A stretch of DNA of 28,141 bases from Phocaeicola_A sp964432715 (GTDB lineage Bacteria > Bacteroidota > Bacteroidia > Bacteroidales > Bacteroidaceae): positions 1 through 28,141 of the forward strand of contig CAYSOW010000015.1 in NCBI GenBank assembly GCA_964432715.1. The letters are read 5' to 3'. Made by a program: the position numbers and the translations under genes. Position 1 is the stretch's first letter. Every line of letters starts with the position of its first letter. Under the pieces are notes generated by a model that was not told the DNA's origin, ran no database searches, and worked only from the letters and a program-made list of their open reading frames with translations. Below are positions 1 through 8,587 of the stretch, one piece after another.

Positions 1-10
1 TGAGAAGAGG

Positions 11-72
11 TAAAAATAAAACTCCCGTTCCTAGCGAGTGAAACCACTCAGCAAGGAACGGGAGTTCTTTTT
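11..72. terminator. Bidirectional intrinsic terminator
   Basis: A 13-bp perfect stem pairs 20-32 with 54-66, and an inner 5-bp stem pairs 36-40 with 45-49. It is flanked by a T-rich run on the plus strand (67-72) and an A-rich run (11-19) that reads as T on the minus strand. It can therefore end the minus-strand chromate transporter pair, whose last stop is at 99, and any plus-strand gene entering from the left. Confidence 0.85.
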
Positions 73-98
73 ATCTATACTATAATATAGTATCCAAC

Positions 99-674
99 TT
101 ATGCATAGAGCAAAGCACCGGCAGCACCGCAAGCCACAATCATGGCAATCGGATTGACTTTGAACTTACGTGTACCGATAAAAGCAGCCAGGAAGAGTAC
201 CACGCTAATCAGGAACTGATACATGTTCTCCGTCGGTGTGCTGAAGTTCTCCGGCGTCATCAACAGCAAGGCGGCTGCTGCAAGCAAACCTACCACAGCG
301 GGACGCAAGCCCTGGAAAACCGCCTCCACCATGGGATGCTTCTGATACTTCAGGAAGAACTTACTGATGGTGAGCATCAGGATGAAGGAGGGGAGTACCA
401 CCGCGCCCGTCGCTACCACACTACCCAACACCGCTACCCATGAAGAGTAACCGGCATTCAGTATGGCGGTATAGCCCACATAAGTGGCCGAGTTGATACC
501 AATCGGACCGGGCGTCATCTGACTCACTGCCACGATATCCGTAAACTCCGAGCTGTTAATCCAATGGTGAGACGTCACCACTTCGCCCTGAATCATGGAG
601 AGCATGGCATAGCCACCTCCGAAACCAAAGAGACCTATCTTAAAGAAGGTGTAAAACAGTTGCAGGAAAATCAT
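99..674 (-). CDS. Short CHR-family chromate transporter subunit, second of a pair
   Basis: This 191-residue integral membrane protein belongs to the CHR (chromate ion transporter) superfamily. The family signature is near the N-terminus: a FKIGLFGFGGGYAM stretch at about residues 11-24, then a SQMTPGPIGIN motif at about 51-61, followed by several hydrophobic segments. It is about half the length of a full two-domain ChrA (about 400 residues), so it is a one-domain type that normally works with a second half. The partner is encoded immediately upstream, and the two genes overlap by an ATGA at 671-674, which implies translational coupling. Chromate efflux or sulfate-related transport is the family role; the real substrate here is unknown. 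The terminator at 11-72 closes the unit. Confidence 0.88.
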   Translation of the reverse strand: MIFLQLFYTFFKIGLFGFGGGYAMLSMIQGEVVTSHHWINSSEFTDIVAVSQMTPGPIGINSATYVGYTAILNAGYSSWVAVLGSVVATGAVVLPSFILMLTISKFFLKYQKHPMVEAVFQGLRPAVVGLLAAAALLLMTPENFSTPTENMYQFLISVVLFLAAFIGTRKFKVNPIAMIVACGAAGALLYA

Positions 675-1222
675 GACTCTTTCTTTTTATTACGTTGATA
701 ACGGCCCCATAGGTAACCACCTACACCGGCGAGAATAATCACATAGATGGGCGAGAAGCCTAACAACCAAATGAGCAAAGCACTCACCACCGGAATCCAG
801 ATGTTGTAGCGGTTGATCTTGCTCGACTTCGCCACACTGAAGGTGGGGGCGGCTATCAGGGCTACCACCGCGGGACGGATGCCTTTGAAGATGTTCTCCA
901 CCACGGTGTACTCTTTGAAATGCTGGAAGAAGAGGGCAATGGCCAGGATGATGAGGAACGAGGGGAGGACGGTGCCCAGGGCGGTCACCAAGCTTCCCTT
1001 CACGCCGCGCAACTTGTAGCCGATGAAGATGGACATGTTCACGGCAAAGACGCCGGGAGAGGACTGCGCAATGGCCATCAGGTCGACAAAGTCCTCTTTG
1101 CCGAGCCACTTCTTCTTGTTGACAATCTCTTCCTCAATGAGCGGAATCATGGCATAGCCACCTCCGATGGTGAAGGCACCTATCTTGAAGAAGATCTTGA
1201 AGGAGTCAAGGTAAATATTCAT
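671..1222 (-). CDS. Short CHR-family chromate transporter subunit, first of a pair
   Basis: This one-domain CHR protein of 183 residues starts MNIYLDSFKIFFKIG. The hallmark TIGGGYAMIPLIEEE and AQSSPGVFAVN stretches mirror those of the neighbouring subunit, so the two are paralogous halves. I chose the ATG at 1222. A longer frame is open to 1297, but the added residues would be encoded by the GC-rich hairpin at 1249-1283 and resemble no CHR N-terminus. The gene lies 87 bases downstream of purL on the same strand and has no convincing promoter of its own, so some read-through from purL is possible. Its stop overlaps the start of the next subunit. The transported ion cannot be read from the sequence. 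Confidence 0.87.
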   Translation of the reverse strand: MNIYLDSFKIFFKIGAFTIGGGYAMIPLIEEEIVNKKKWLGKEDFVDLMAIAQSSPGVFAVNMSIFIGYKLRGVKGSLVTALGTVLPSFLIILAIALFFQHFKEYTVVENIFKGIRPAVVALIAAPTFSVAKSSKINRYNIWIPVVSALLIWLLGFSPIYVIILAGVGGYLWGRYQRNKKKES

Positions 1223-1248
1223 ATTTTCAATCTTAATATGTGGATAGA

Positions 1249-1283
1249 GAAAGCCCCGAACCGAGGGCCGGTCCGGGACTTTC
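1249..1283 (-). terminator. Hairpin between purL and the CHR pair, probably a leaky terminator
   Basis: Fourteen bases (1249-1262) pair with 1270-1283 around a 7-base loop. Two of the pairs are G-U wobbles only when read on the minus strand (on the plus strand they are A-C mismatches), so the minus-strand transcript carries the structure. The following minus-strand sequence is pyrimidine-rich (CTTTCTCTAT) rather than a clean U-run, so termination after purL may be incomplete. Confidence 0.55.
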
Positions 1284-1309
1284 ACAGTATATTTCAAACA
1301 ACCGGTCGG

Positions 1310-4300
1310 TTATTTCTTATTCTTCACAATCCAGTTCTTGGCGTTGACAAACGCTTCAATCCACGGCGTGATCTGGTCGCTGTTCTTACGCTCCAACGGA
1401 TAGTAAGCATTCTGCCAGGGGAAGAATGCACGCTCCAAGTGGGGCATCATCGCTACGTGGCGACCGTCGGCGCTGGCCAGAGCGGCTACCGAGTAGTCGG
1501 AACCGTTCGGGTTGGCAGGATACTCGTCGTAGCTGTATTTCGCTACCACGTTGTAACGATCTTCCTCGTAAGGCAATGAGAACTTACCTTCACCGTGAGC
1601 CACCCAGATACCCAACTTGCATCCGCTCAGTGACTCGAACATCACGCTGCGGTTCATCGGGATGGTGACACCTACGAAGGCTGACTCGAACTTGTGGGAG
1701 TCGTTGTGCAACATCTTGCCCTTCAGCTCATGCTCCGGATTGATCAAGCCCAGCTCCATCAACAACTGGCAACCGTTGCAGACACCGAGTGAAAGGGTGT
1801 CTTTGCGGGCGTAGAACTTGTCGAGGGCTGCCTTCGCCTTCTCGTTGAAGAGGAAGCCGCCTGCCCAACCTTTGGCAGAACCAAGTACGTCGGAGTTAGA
1901 GAAGCCACCGCAGAAGACGATGAAGTTGATATCCTCCAGCGTCTCGCGACCGCTGATCAAGTCGGTCATCGTGACATCTTTTACATCGAAGCCGGCGAGG
2001 TAGAGGATGTATGCCATCTCACGCTCTCCGTTGGTACCCTTCTCACGAATAATCGCTGCTTTGATACCGCTCGGTGTACGACGGTCGGGGTTCAGTCCGT
2101 ATTGTGACAACTTACCGGTAAAGTCTTTGTTGAAAACAAATTCCAGCGGTTGTTGTTTATAGTTCTCGAAACGTTTTTGTGCGCAGCCGTTCATGCTCTG
2201 CTTGCGGTCGAGCAGGTAAGAAGAAGAGTACCATACGTCACGCAGATAGTCGATGCCGAACTGGTAAGTCGCGTCGTCTTTCGTCACCAGGATGTGGCGC
2301 TCGTCGGTGGGGACACCAATCTTGACATAACCTACGCCTGCCTCTTCGAGCAGTTTCTTCACCTCCTCTTTGTGCTTGTCGGCCACCTGAATCACGATAC
2401 CCGGATTCTCGGCGAACAACACTTTCACAAGGTCGTGCTCCTGAATCTTGTTCAGGTTGATCTCCATACCGCCTTCGGTATTGGCGAAGCACATCTCCAG
2501 CAACGTGGTGATCAAACCACCGGCAGAGATGTCGTGTCCTGCCAGAATCAACTGTTTGTTGACCAACTCTTGTACGGCCAGGAAGGCATCGCGGAAGTAT
2601 TCCGGATTCTGTACGGTAGGCACGTCGTCGCCAATCTTATCGAGTGATTGTGCGAAGGCAGAACCTCCGAGGCGCAACTGGTCGAAGCTGAAGTCGATGT
2701 GATAGAGGGTGCTCTTCACGCCGTTCACCAAAACGGGGGATACCACTTTCTTCACGTCGGAAATCTCGCCGCCGGCAGAAACGATGACGGTACCCGGGCT
2801 GATGACTTTCTCGCCGTTGGGGTATTTCTGCGTCATAGAGAGTGAGTCCTTACCGGTGGGGACATTGATCTGCAAAGCGCAGCAGAAGTCGGACAATGCT
2901 TTCACAGCGGTGTAGAGGCGTGCATCCTCACCCTCCTGTGAGCGACAAGGCCACATCCAGTTGGCTGACAACGAGATGCTGTCCATACCTTCAGCGAAGG
3001 GCGCCCATACGATGTTGGTCAGTGCCTCAGACACAGCCAATACAGAACCGGCAGCCGGGTTGGCCAACGCTGCCTGCGGTGCGTGACCGAGAGAAGTGGC
3101 GATACCCTTCACGCCGCGGTAGTCCAAAGCAACGACACCACAGTCGCTCAACGGCAACTGAATCTCGCCCTGGCACTGCTGACGTGCCACTTTACCCGTT
3201 ACGGAGCGGTCCACCTTGTTGGTCAACCAATCCTTACAAGCCACAGCCTCCAACTGCAGTACGCGCGTTACATATTCATTGAGTTTCGTTACGTCATATT
3301 TCACATCCTCATAGTGGCGCTCTACAGTCTTATCCACCATGTAGGTCTTCGGAGAAGAACCGAACATCTGGTCTACCGCCAAGTCGAACGGACGAACACC
3401 GTCGGCCTGCTCGAAGGCAAAACGAGCATCACCGGTGGTCTCACCCACTACATACATCGGGGCGCGCTCACGCTCGGCAATCTTACGTACATGCTCGATG
3501 GCCTCCTCTTTAATCAGCAAGCCCATACGCTCCTGACTCTCGTTGGCGATAATCTCTTTGGCCGAGAGGGTCTTGTCACCGATAGGCAACTTGCTCATGT
3601 CAATCAAGCCACCGCACTCTTCCACCAACTCAGAGAGACAGTTGACGTGTCCGGCTGAACCGTGGTCGTGGATAGAGACAATCGGGTTGACCTCCTCTTC
3701 GCAGAGAGCACGCACCACATTGTTGGCACGTTTCTGCATCTCGGCATTGGCACGCTGTACGGCGTTCAACTCGATGCCCGATGAGTAACGACCGGTCTCT
3801 ACAGAAGAAACAGAGCCACCGCCCAAACCGATGCGGTAGTTGTCACCACCGATAACGACCACCTTATTACCAGCTTCGGGTTTGCCCTTCAGACAGTCGC
3901 GCTGTGTGCCGTAGCCCACACCACCGGCCAACATAATCACTTTGTCGTAGCCGTAGAAAGTCTCGTCCTCCTTGTGCTCGAAGGTCAGTACAGAACCGCA
4001 GATCAGCGGCTGACCGAACTTGTTACCGAAGTCGGAAGCACCGTTGGAAGCCTTGATCAAAATCTGCTCGGGAGTCTGATAGAGCCATTTGCGCACCGGC
4101 AAAACCTCTTCCCACTCACGACCCTCTTCCGTACGCGGGTAGGAAGTCATGTAGACAGCAGTACCGGCAATCGGCCAAGAACCTTTACCACCACCCATAC
4201 GGTCGCGAATCTCACCACCGGTACCGGTAGAAGCACCGTTGAACGGCTCTACAGTGGTCGGGAAGTTGTGGGTCTCTGCTTTCAGCGAGATGACGGTCTT

Positions 4301-5014
4301 GATATCTTTAATAATGAAGTAGTCGGAAGTGGAGTGATCGGCAGGAGCGAATTGCTCAACCACCGGACCTTCAGAGAAGGCTACGTTGTCTTTGTAGGCT
4401 GAGATAATTTTGTTGGGGTTCTCGGCAGTGGTCTTCTTGATCATCTGGAACAAAGAAGATTCCATCTCTACACCGTCGATGATGAAGGTACCACCAAAGA
4501 TTTTGTGGCGGCAGTGCTCCGAGTTGATCTGTGCGAAACCGAACACTTCAGAGTCGGTCAACTTACGGCCCAGGTCTTTTTCTACTTTCAGCAAGTAATC
4601 CATCTCTTCGCGTGAGAGTGCCAGACCCTCCTTCTCGTTGTACTCCTCGAGGTTCTCGATGTAGACGATGGGTTCCGGCTTGCGGTTGGTGGTGAACACC
4701 TCTTGATTCAATCCTTTGTAAAGACGTTGCAACATCGGGTCGTAATCGGCGTTCTCATCCTTCACGGGGAAGTACTCCTCGATACGGGTGATGCCCTCCA
4801 AACCCATGTTTTGGGTAATCTCTACGGCGTTGGTACTCCAGGGAGTAATCATCTCCTTGCGCGGGCCGATGAAGCAGCCCTTCAGGTTCTCTTCCTGTTC
4901 TACAGTGGCGTCACCATAGAGCCAGCTAAGCTTTTTAACTTCTTCAGACGAAAGTGCGTGGTCGCTCTCTGTAGCAATCACGTTGTTTGCGGATGTTCTG
5001 AAAAATAGAATCAT
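1310..5014 (-). CDS. purL: Phosphoribosylformylglycinamidine synthase, large single-chain type
   Basis: This cytoplasmic enzyme makes FGAM from FGAR, glutamine and ATP in the fourth step of de novo purine synthesis. At 1234 residues it is the large type that fuses the PurS-like N-terminal region, two ATP-binding synthetase halves and a C-terminal glutamine amidotransferase, as in gammaproteobacteria and eukaryotes; it is not the PurS/PurL/PurQ complex. Visible markers are the synthetase stretch SEHCRHKIFGG, KAETHNFPTTVEPF with FNGASTGTGGEIRD, and in the amidotransferase domain the nucleophile in GVCNGCQ (about Cys1079) with the His/Glu pair in MMPHLERAF (about His1192 and Glu1194). The start MILFFRTSA lies about 45 bases downstream of a good Bacteroidota promoter. 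The frame is intact. The divergent neighbour is a LysE-type exporter. Confidence 0.97.
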   Translation of the reverse strand: MILFFRTSANNVIATESDHALSSEEVKKLSWLYGDATVEQEENLKGCFIGPRKEMITPWSTNAVEITQNMGLEGITRIEEYFPVKDENADYDPMLQRLYKGLNQEVFTTNRKPEPIVYIENLEEYNEKEGLALSREEMDYLLKVEKDLGRKLTDSEVFGFAQINSEHCRHKIFGGTFIIDGVEMESSLFQMIKKTTAENPNKIISAYKDNVAFSEGPVVEQFAPADHSTSDYFIIKDIKTVISLKAETHNFPTTVEPFNGASTGTGGEIRDRMGGGKGSWPIAGTAVYMTSYPRTEEGREWEEVLPVRKWLYQTPEQILIKASNGASDFGNKFGQPLICGSVLTFEHKEDETFYGYDKVIMLAGGVGYGTQRDCLKGKPEAGNKVVVIGGDNYRIGLGGGSVSSVETGRYSSGIELNAVQRANAEMQKRANNVVRALCEEEVNPIVSIHDHGSAGHVNCLSELVEECGGLIDMSKLPIGDKTLSAKEIIANESQERMGLLIKEEAIEHVRKIAERERAPMYVVGETTGDARFAFEQADGVRPFDLAVDQMFGSSPKTYMVDKTVERHYEDVKYDVTKLNEYVTRVLQLEAVACKDWLTNKVDRSVTGKVARQQCQGEIQLPLSDCGVVALDYRGVKGIATSLGHAPQAALANPAAGSVLAVSEALTNIVWAPFAEGMDSISLSANWMWPCRSQEGEDARLYTAVKALSDFCCALQINVPTGKDSLSMTQKYPNGEKVISPGTVIVSAGGEISDVKKVVSPVLVNGVKSTLYHIDFSFDQLRLGGSAFAQSLDKIGDDVPTVQNPEYFRDAFLAVQELVNKQLILAGHDISAGGLITTLLEMCFANTEGGMEINLNKIQEHDLVKVLFAENPGIVIQVADKHKEEVKKLLEEAGVGYVKIGVPTDERHILVTKDDATYQFGIDYLRDVWYSSSYLLDRKQSMNGCAQKRFENYKQQPLEFVFNKDFTGKLSQYGLNPDRRTPSGIKAAIIREKGTNGEREMAYILYLAGFDVKDVTMTDLISGRETLEDINFIVFCGGFSNSDVLGSAKGWAGGFLFNEKAKAALDKFYARKDTLSLGVCNGCQLLMELGLINPEHELKGKMLHNDSHKFESAFVGVTIPMNRSVMFESLSGCKLGIWVAHGEGKFSLPYEEDRYNVVAKYSYDEYPANPNGSDYSVAALASADGRHVAMMPHLERAFFPWQNAYYPLERKNSDQITPWIEAFVNAKNWIVKNKK

Positions 5015-5060
5015 ATTGATTAAAATTTGTATGTTTGTAATCCTAAGATCTAATGATGCG

Positions 5061-5091
5061 CAAAGGTAGCGAAAAGGGACGGGGTTTTAAA
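5061..5091 (-). promoter_or_regulatory. Predicted purL promoter (Bacteroidota type)
   Basis: Read on the minus strand, TTTA (5088-5091), a 19-base spacer and TACCTTTG (5061-5068) match the Bacteroidota -33/-7 consensus TTTG-N19-TAnnTTTG with one mismatch. Transcription would start near 5056 and give a 5' leader of about 40 bases. I see no PurR-type operator or purine riboswitch in that leader. Confidence 0.7.
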
Positions 5092-5184
5092 ATGAAAAGG
5101 AGTAAAATAAGTAAAAAATGTTGTATTCCTGAAGAACCTCTTAAAAAAAGTGCCTTCTCTCTTCTCTTTTTCCTTAAAAATTAG

Positions 5185-5192
5185 CATCTTTG
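5185..5192 (+). promoter_or_regulatory. Predicted -7 element of the LysE-type gene
   Basis: CATCTTTG matches TAnnTTTG except at the first base. It ends only four bases before the ATG at 5197, so a start site about four to six bases downstream of the element would fall on or next to the start codon. A clear -33 box is not visible, so this is a tentative call. Confidence 0.4.
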
Positions 5193-5196
5193 CAAC

Positions 5197-5895
5197 ATGA
5201 ATTACGTGACAACTTGGAACGAGTGGGTCGAACAGATTCCATTACTTGAAATATTTATCAAGGGATTAATCATAGGTGTGGTGGTTTCCGCACCGCTGGG
5301 TCCTGTGGGGGTATTGTGCATCCAGCGTACATTGAATAAGGGACGGGCGTATGGCTTCGTCACCGGACTCGGTGCCGCATTGAGCGATATCCTCTATGCT
5401 GTTTTTACAGGTTATGGTATCTCCCTGATTCCCGGTTTGTCGGACCTCCTGAAGGATACGCACAATATGGTCTACCTGCAATATTTCGGTAGCGCGATGT
5501 TGCTGGCGTTCGGTATCTACACCTTCCGGAGCAATCCGGTGCGAGCCATTCGCCCGGTGTCGTCCAACAAGGGAACGCTGCTTCATAACTTTGTGACGGC
5601 TTTCTTCGTGACGCTCTCCAATCCGCTGATTGTCTTCCTGTACCTCGGTCTCTTTGCGCGCTTCTCGTTTGTGATGCCGGAGTTTCCTGCTTATATGCAG
5701 GCGGGCATCTACCTGTCGATTATCTGCGGCGCGGTGTGCTGGTGGTTGGGTATCACTTACTTCGTGAACAAGATTCGCAATCAGTTTAATCTTCGCGGCA
5801 TCTGGATTCTGAACCGGGTGATCGGGTCGATTGTGATTGTGATCTCTATTTTGGGAGTCTTCTTGACCTTCTTTGGATTATCCTTGCATGAATAA
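5197..5895 (+). CDS. LysE/RhtB-family transporter (amino-acid exporter family)
   Basis: This 232-residue inner-membrane protein has about six hydrophobic segments. The family signature at the start of the first transmembrane region, SAPLGPVGVLCIQRTLNKGRAYGF at roughly residues 31-54, and the following GLGAALSDILYA are diagnostic of the LysE/RhtB superfamily. Members export lysine, arginine, homoserine, threonine or related small molecules by proton antiport; the substrate here cannot be deduced. It is slightly longer than the usual 200-210 residues because of a short N-terminal extension (MNYVTTWNEWVEQIP). It diverges from purL and is followed after 28 bases by a DUF4924 gene on the same strand, so the two may be cotranscribed. 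Confidence 0.9.
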   Translation: MNYVTTWNEWVEQIPLLEIFIKGLIIGVVVSAPLGPVGVLCIQRTLNKGRAYGFVTGLGAALSDILYAVFTGYGISLIPGLSDLLKDTHNMVYLQYFGSAMLLAFGIYTFRSNPVRAIRPVSSNKGTLLHNFVTAFFVTLSNPLIVFLYLGLFARFSFVMPEFPAYMQAGIYLSIICGAVCWWLGITYFVNKIRNQFNLRGIWILNRVIGSIVIVISILGVFLTFFGLSLHE

Positions 5896-5923
5896 AAACG
5901 AATTTAGATTCTAGAGATACGAC

Positions 5924-6478
5924 ATGTTTATTGCTAAACAGTTGAAAGAAAAAAATATTGCGGAATATTTGCTCTATATGTGGCAGGTGGAGGACTTGCT
6001 GCGGGCGAATCATCTCGATATCGAGGAGGTGAAGCGCACGCTGGTGGCTTCGTACCAAGTGGACGAGGCGCAGAAGGCGGAGCTGACGCAATGGTATGAG
6101 AACTTGATTGAGATGATGCGCACCGAGGGGGTGGCGCAGGAGGGTCATCTGCAGATTAATAAGAATGTGCTGATTAACCTGACTGACTTGCACTTGCGTT
6201 TGTTGCGCTCGCCGAAGGTGCCGTTCTATGGGGCGCTCTATTATCAGACGTTGCCTTTTATTGTGGAACTGCGTGCCAAGAGTCGTTCGCGCGACTTGCC
6301 GGAGCTGGAGACTTGCTTCGATGCGCTCTACGGGGTGATGTTGCTGCGCCTGCAGAAGAAGGAGGTGGGGGCGGCCACGGCGAAGGCGGTGGATACCATC
6401 GGACAGCTGGTGGCGCAACTGGCGAAGTATTATGAGATGGATCGTCGCGGGGAGTTGGATAAGCTGCTGAACGACTAG
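5924..6478 (+). CDS. DUF4924-like protein of unknown function
   Basis: This soluble, apparently all-helical protein of 184 residues has no signal peptide or membrane segment. The N-terminus (FIAKQLKEKNIAEYLLYMWQ) and overall length resemble, from memory, the Bacteroidota family DUF4924; I cannot confirm that without a profile search. No catalytic motif stands out. It sits 28 bases after the LysE-type gene and 87 bases before prfC, all on the same strand, which suggests a loose operon. Codons are GC-rich like those of its neighbours, with no sign of transfer. The function is unknown and should not be guessed from position. Confidence 0.75.
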   Translation: MFIAKQLKEKNIAEYLLYMWQVEDLLRANHLDIEEVKRTLVASYQVDEAQKAELTQWYENLIEMMRTEGVAQEGHLQINKNVLINLTDLHLRLLRSPKVPFYGALYYQTLPFIVELRAKSRSRDLPELETCFDALYGVMLLRLQKKEVGAATAKAVDTIGQLVAQLAKYYEMDRRGELDKLLND

Positions 6479-6565
6479 GGCGGCGGTGACTTGTGAGTGA
6501 CTATATATAATAAGGTGGAATAGTATAGATAATAATAGAATATAGATAAAAGATTGTAGGATCAG

Positions 6566-8131
6566 ATGAATGAGATAGAAAGAAGAAGAACCTTTGCGAT
6601 TATTTCTCACCCGGATGCGGGTAAAACCACTTTGACCGAGAAGTTGTTGTTGTTCGGTGGACAGATTCAGGTGGCGGGTGCCGTGAAGTCGAATAAGATT
6701 AAGAAGACGGCTACTTCCGACTGGATGGAGATTGAGAAACAACGTGGTATTTCGGTCACTACCTCTGTGATGGAGTTCGACTACAACGGCTATAAGGTGA
6801 ACATTCTGGATACACCGGGTCACCAGGACTTTGCCGAGGATACCTTCCGTACGCTGACGGCGGTGGATAGTGTGATTATTGTGGTGGATGGTGCCAAGGG
6901 TGTGGAGGCGCAGACGCGTAAGTTGATGAATGTGTGTCGTATGCGTAACACGCCGGTGATTATCTATGTGAATAAGATGGACCGTGAGGGTAAGGATCCG
7001 TTCGATTTGCTCGACGAGCTGGAGTCGGAGTTGCAGATTAAGGTGCGCCCGCTGAGCTGGCCGATTGAACAGGGACCTCGCTTCAAGGGTGTCTATAACT
7101 TATATGAACAGAAGCTCGACCTTTACACCCCGAGTAAGCAGGTGGTGACGGAGAAGGTGGAGGTGGATATCCACAGTGAGCAGCTGGAGGCGAACATCGG
7201 TCCGGTGCTTGCCGAGAAGTTGCGTAACGACTTGGAGTTGATTGACGGGGTTTATCCGGAATTCAATATTGATAGTTATCTGGCGGCGGAGGTGGCTCCG
7301 GTCTTCTTCGGTTCGGCGCTGAACAACTTCGGTGTGAAGGAGTTGCTCGACTGCTTCGTGCAGATTGCTCCGAGTCCCCGTCCTACACAGGCCGAGGAGC
7401 GCGAGGTGAAGCCCGAGGAACCGAAGTTTACCGGCTTTATCTTCAAGATTACCGCCAACATCGACCCGAACCACCGTTCGTGCGTGGCTTTCTGTAAGGT
7501 TTGCTCCGGTAAGTTTGTGCGTAACGCGCCCTATTTACATGTGCGCCACGGCAAGACGATGCGTTTCTCTTCGCCCACTCAGTTTATGGCGCAGAAGAAG
7601 AGTACCATTGATGAGGCTTATCCGGGTGATATTATCGGTTTGCCGGATACGGGTAACTTCAAGATTGGCGATACGTTGACCGAAGGCGAGTTGCTCCACT
7701 TCAAGGGATTGCCCAGCTTCTCTCCGGAGATGTTTAAATATATCGAGAATGCCGACCCGATGAAGACCAAACAGCTGAACAAGGGTATTGATCAGTTGAT
7801 GGACGAGGGTGTGGCGCAGTTGTTCGTAAACCAGTTCAACGGTCGCAAGATTATCGGTACGGTGGGTCAGCTGCAGTTTGAGGTGATTCAGTATCGTTTG
7901 GAGAACGAGTACAACGCGCTTTGTCGCTGGGAGCCCATCAGTCTCTACAAGGCTTGCTGGATTGAGAGTGACGATGCCGAGGAGTTGGAGGCGTTCAAGA
8001 AGCGTAAGTACCAGTTCATGGCGCGCGACAAGGATGGACGTGATGTCTTCCTGGCGGATAGCAACTACGTGCTCCAGATGGCGCAGAATGATTTTAAGCA
8101 TATACGCTTTCACTTTACGAGTGAGTTCTAG
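6566..8131 (+). CDS. prfC: Peptide chain release factor 3 (GTPase)
   Basis: RF3 is a cytosolic translational GTPase that recycles class I release factors RF1/RF2 from the ribosome after peptide release. The 521-residue protein has the normal length and order: P-loop SHPDAGKTTL (residues 14-23), switch region with GISVTTSVMEFDY, DTPGHQDF (from Asp82), NKMDRE (from Asn136), then the RF3-specific domains 2 and 3. The text WMEIEKQRGISV and the absence of an EF-G domain IV/V tail separate it from EF-G and TypA. The start MNEIERRR is preceded by AT-rich sequence with no clear Shine-Dalgarno, which is usual in Bacteroidota. A strong terminator begins 13 bases after the stop. Confidence 0.97.
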   Translation: MNEIERRRTFAIISHPDAGKTTLTEKLLLFGGQIQVAGAVKSNKIKKTATSDWMEIEKQRGISVTTSVMEFDYNGYKVNILDTPGHQDFAEDTFRTLTAVDSVIIVVDGAKGVEAQTRKLMNVCRMRNTPVIIYVNKMDREGKDPFDLLDELESELQIKVRPLSWPIEQGPRFKGVYNLYEQKLDLYTPSKQVVTEKVEVDIHSEQLEANIGPVLAEKLRNDLELIDGVYPEFNIDSYLAAEVAPVFFGSALNNFGVKELLDCFVQIAPSPRPTQAEEREVKPEEPKFTGFIFKITANIDPNHRSCVAFCKVCSGKFVRNAPYLHVRHGKTMRFSSPTQFMAQKKSTIDEAYPGDIIGLPDTGNFKIGDTLTEGELLHFKGLPSFSPEMFKYIENADPMKTKQLNKGIDQLMDEGVAQLFVNQFNGRKIIGTVGQLQFEVIQYRLENEYNALCRWEPISLYKACWIESDDAEELEAFKKRKYQFMARDKDGRDVFLADSNYVLQMAQNDFKHIRFHFTSEF

Positions 8132-8143
8132 GAAAAATAAATC

Positions 8144-8193
8144 ATGCGGGATGAAAGGTGCTCCGTGTAGCGCCATTCATCCCGCATTTTTTT
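8144..8193 (+). terminator. Intrinsic terminator of prfC
   Basis: A 12-bp perfect stem (8144-8155 with 8176-8187) is extended inward by a GGTGCT/AGCGCC helix and followed by a run of T at 8188-8193. It lies just downstream of the prfC stop and ends the LysE-DUF4924-prfC transcription unit. Confidence 0.9.
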
Positions 8194-8235
8194 ACCCCAA
8201 AGAACTGATTCGCTCCCGGTATTCCCGAAAAAGGG

Positions 8236-8276
8236 CAAAATAAAAAGAGGCTGCCTCTTGCGAAGTAGCCTCTTTT
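8236..8276 (-). terminator. Intrinsic terminator of the tRNA-Lys gene
   Basis: AAAAGAGGCT (8243-8252) pairs perfectly with AGCCTCTTTT (8267-8276). On the minus strand the hairpin is followed by TTTTTATTTTG (8236-8246). It begins three bases beyond the 3' end of the tRNA and would terminate a single-gene tRNA transcript. Confidence 0.85.
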
Positions 8277-8278
8277 CG

Positions 8279-8351
8279 TGATCCGCTTGGGGCTCGAACC
8301 CAAGACCCCAACATTAAAAGTGTTGTGCTCTACCAGCTGAGCTAGCGAATC
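8279..8351 (-). tRNA. tRNA-Lys, anticodon UUU
   Basis: The 73-base minus-strand sequence folds into a complete cloverleaf. The acceptor arm pairs GATTCGC with GCGGATC (one G-U pair), the D-arm is GCTC/GAGC, the anticodon arm is CAACA-CTTTTAA-TGTTG with anticodon TTT, and the T-arm is TTGGG-TTCGAGC-CCCAA. The discriminator base is A. The terminal CCA is not encoded and must be added after transcription. The gene has its own promoter (8375-8405) and terminator, so it is a monocistronic unit lying between prfC and the ilv operon. Confidence 0.97.
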
Positions 8352-8374
8352 TTGAAACCATTTGATTTCGGTTG

Positions 8375-8405
8375 CAAAGGTACGAAAACTTTCGGAATCT
8401 GCAAA
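8375..8405 (-). promoter_or_regulatory. Promoter of the tRNA-Lys gene
   Basis: On the minus strand TTTG (8402-8405), a 19-base spacer and TACCTTTG (8375-8382) form a perfect Bacteroidota sigma-ABfr-type promoter. The start site would be near 8371, about 20 bases upstream of the mature tRNA 5' end, leaving a short leader for RNase P to remove. Confidence 0.85.
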
Positions 8406-8556
8406 TATTTGTCCTATATTTTTTAGATTTACGCCATGGACGGCGGTAAATCGTGGAAATGTCATTGAAAGAGGGAAAGAGCGATAATAAAATAATAAAT
8501 CAAAAGTGACTTTTCTTACAATTTCTTCCGTTTCCACGAAAAAAATATTCATATTG

Positions 8557-8587
8557 TTTGGCGGTTACGGAAAAAGCTATACCTTTG
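8557..8587 (+). promoter_or_regulatory. Promoter of the ilv operon
   Basis: TTTG (8557-8560), 19 bases and TACCTTTG (8580-8587) match the Bacteroidota consensus exactly, with the same elements and spacing as the divergent tRNA-Lys promoter. Transcription would begin near 8591 and give a leader of about 210 bases before ilvD. That leader carries a small open frame and alternative RNA hairpins. Confidence 0.85.

Noticed and set aside
1223..1297. A 25-codon N-terminal extension of the first CHR subunit
   Set aside because: The extension would be encoded by a terminator-like hairpin and does not resemble CHR proteins; the ATG at 1222 gives a normal N-terminus.
5846..6823. A 325-codon minus-strand frame opposite the DUF4924-like gene and the start of prfC
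   Set aside because: It spans two sense genes and the gap between them, with a low-complexity Arg/His/Leu product; prfC is certain.
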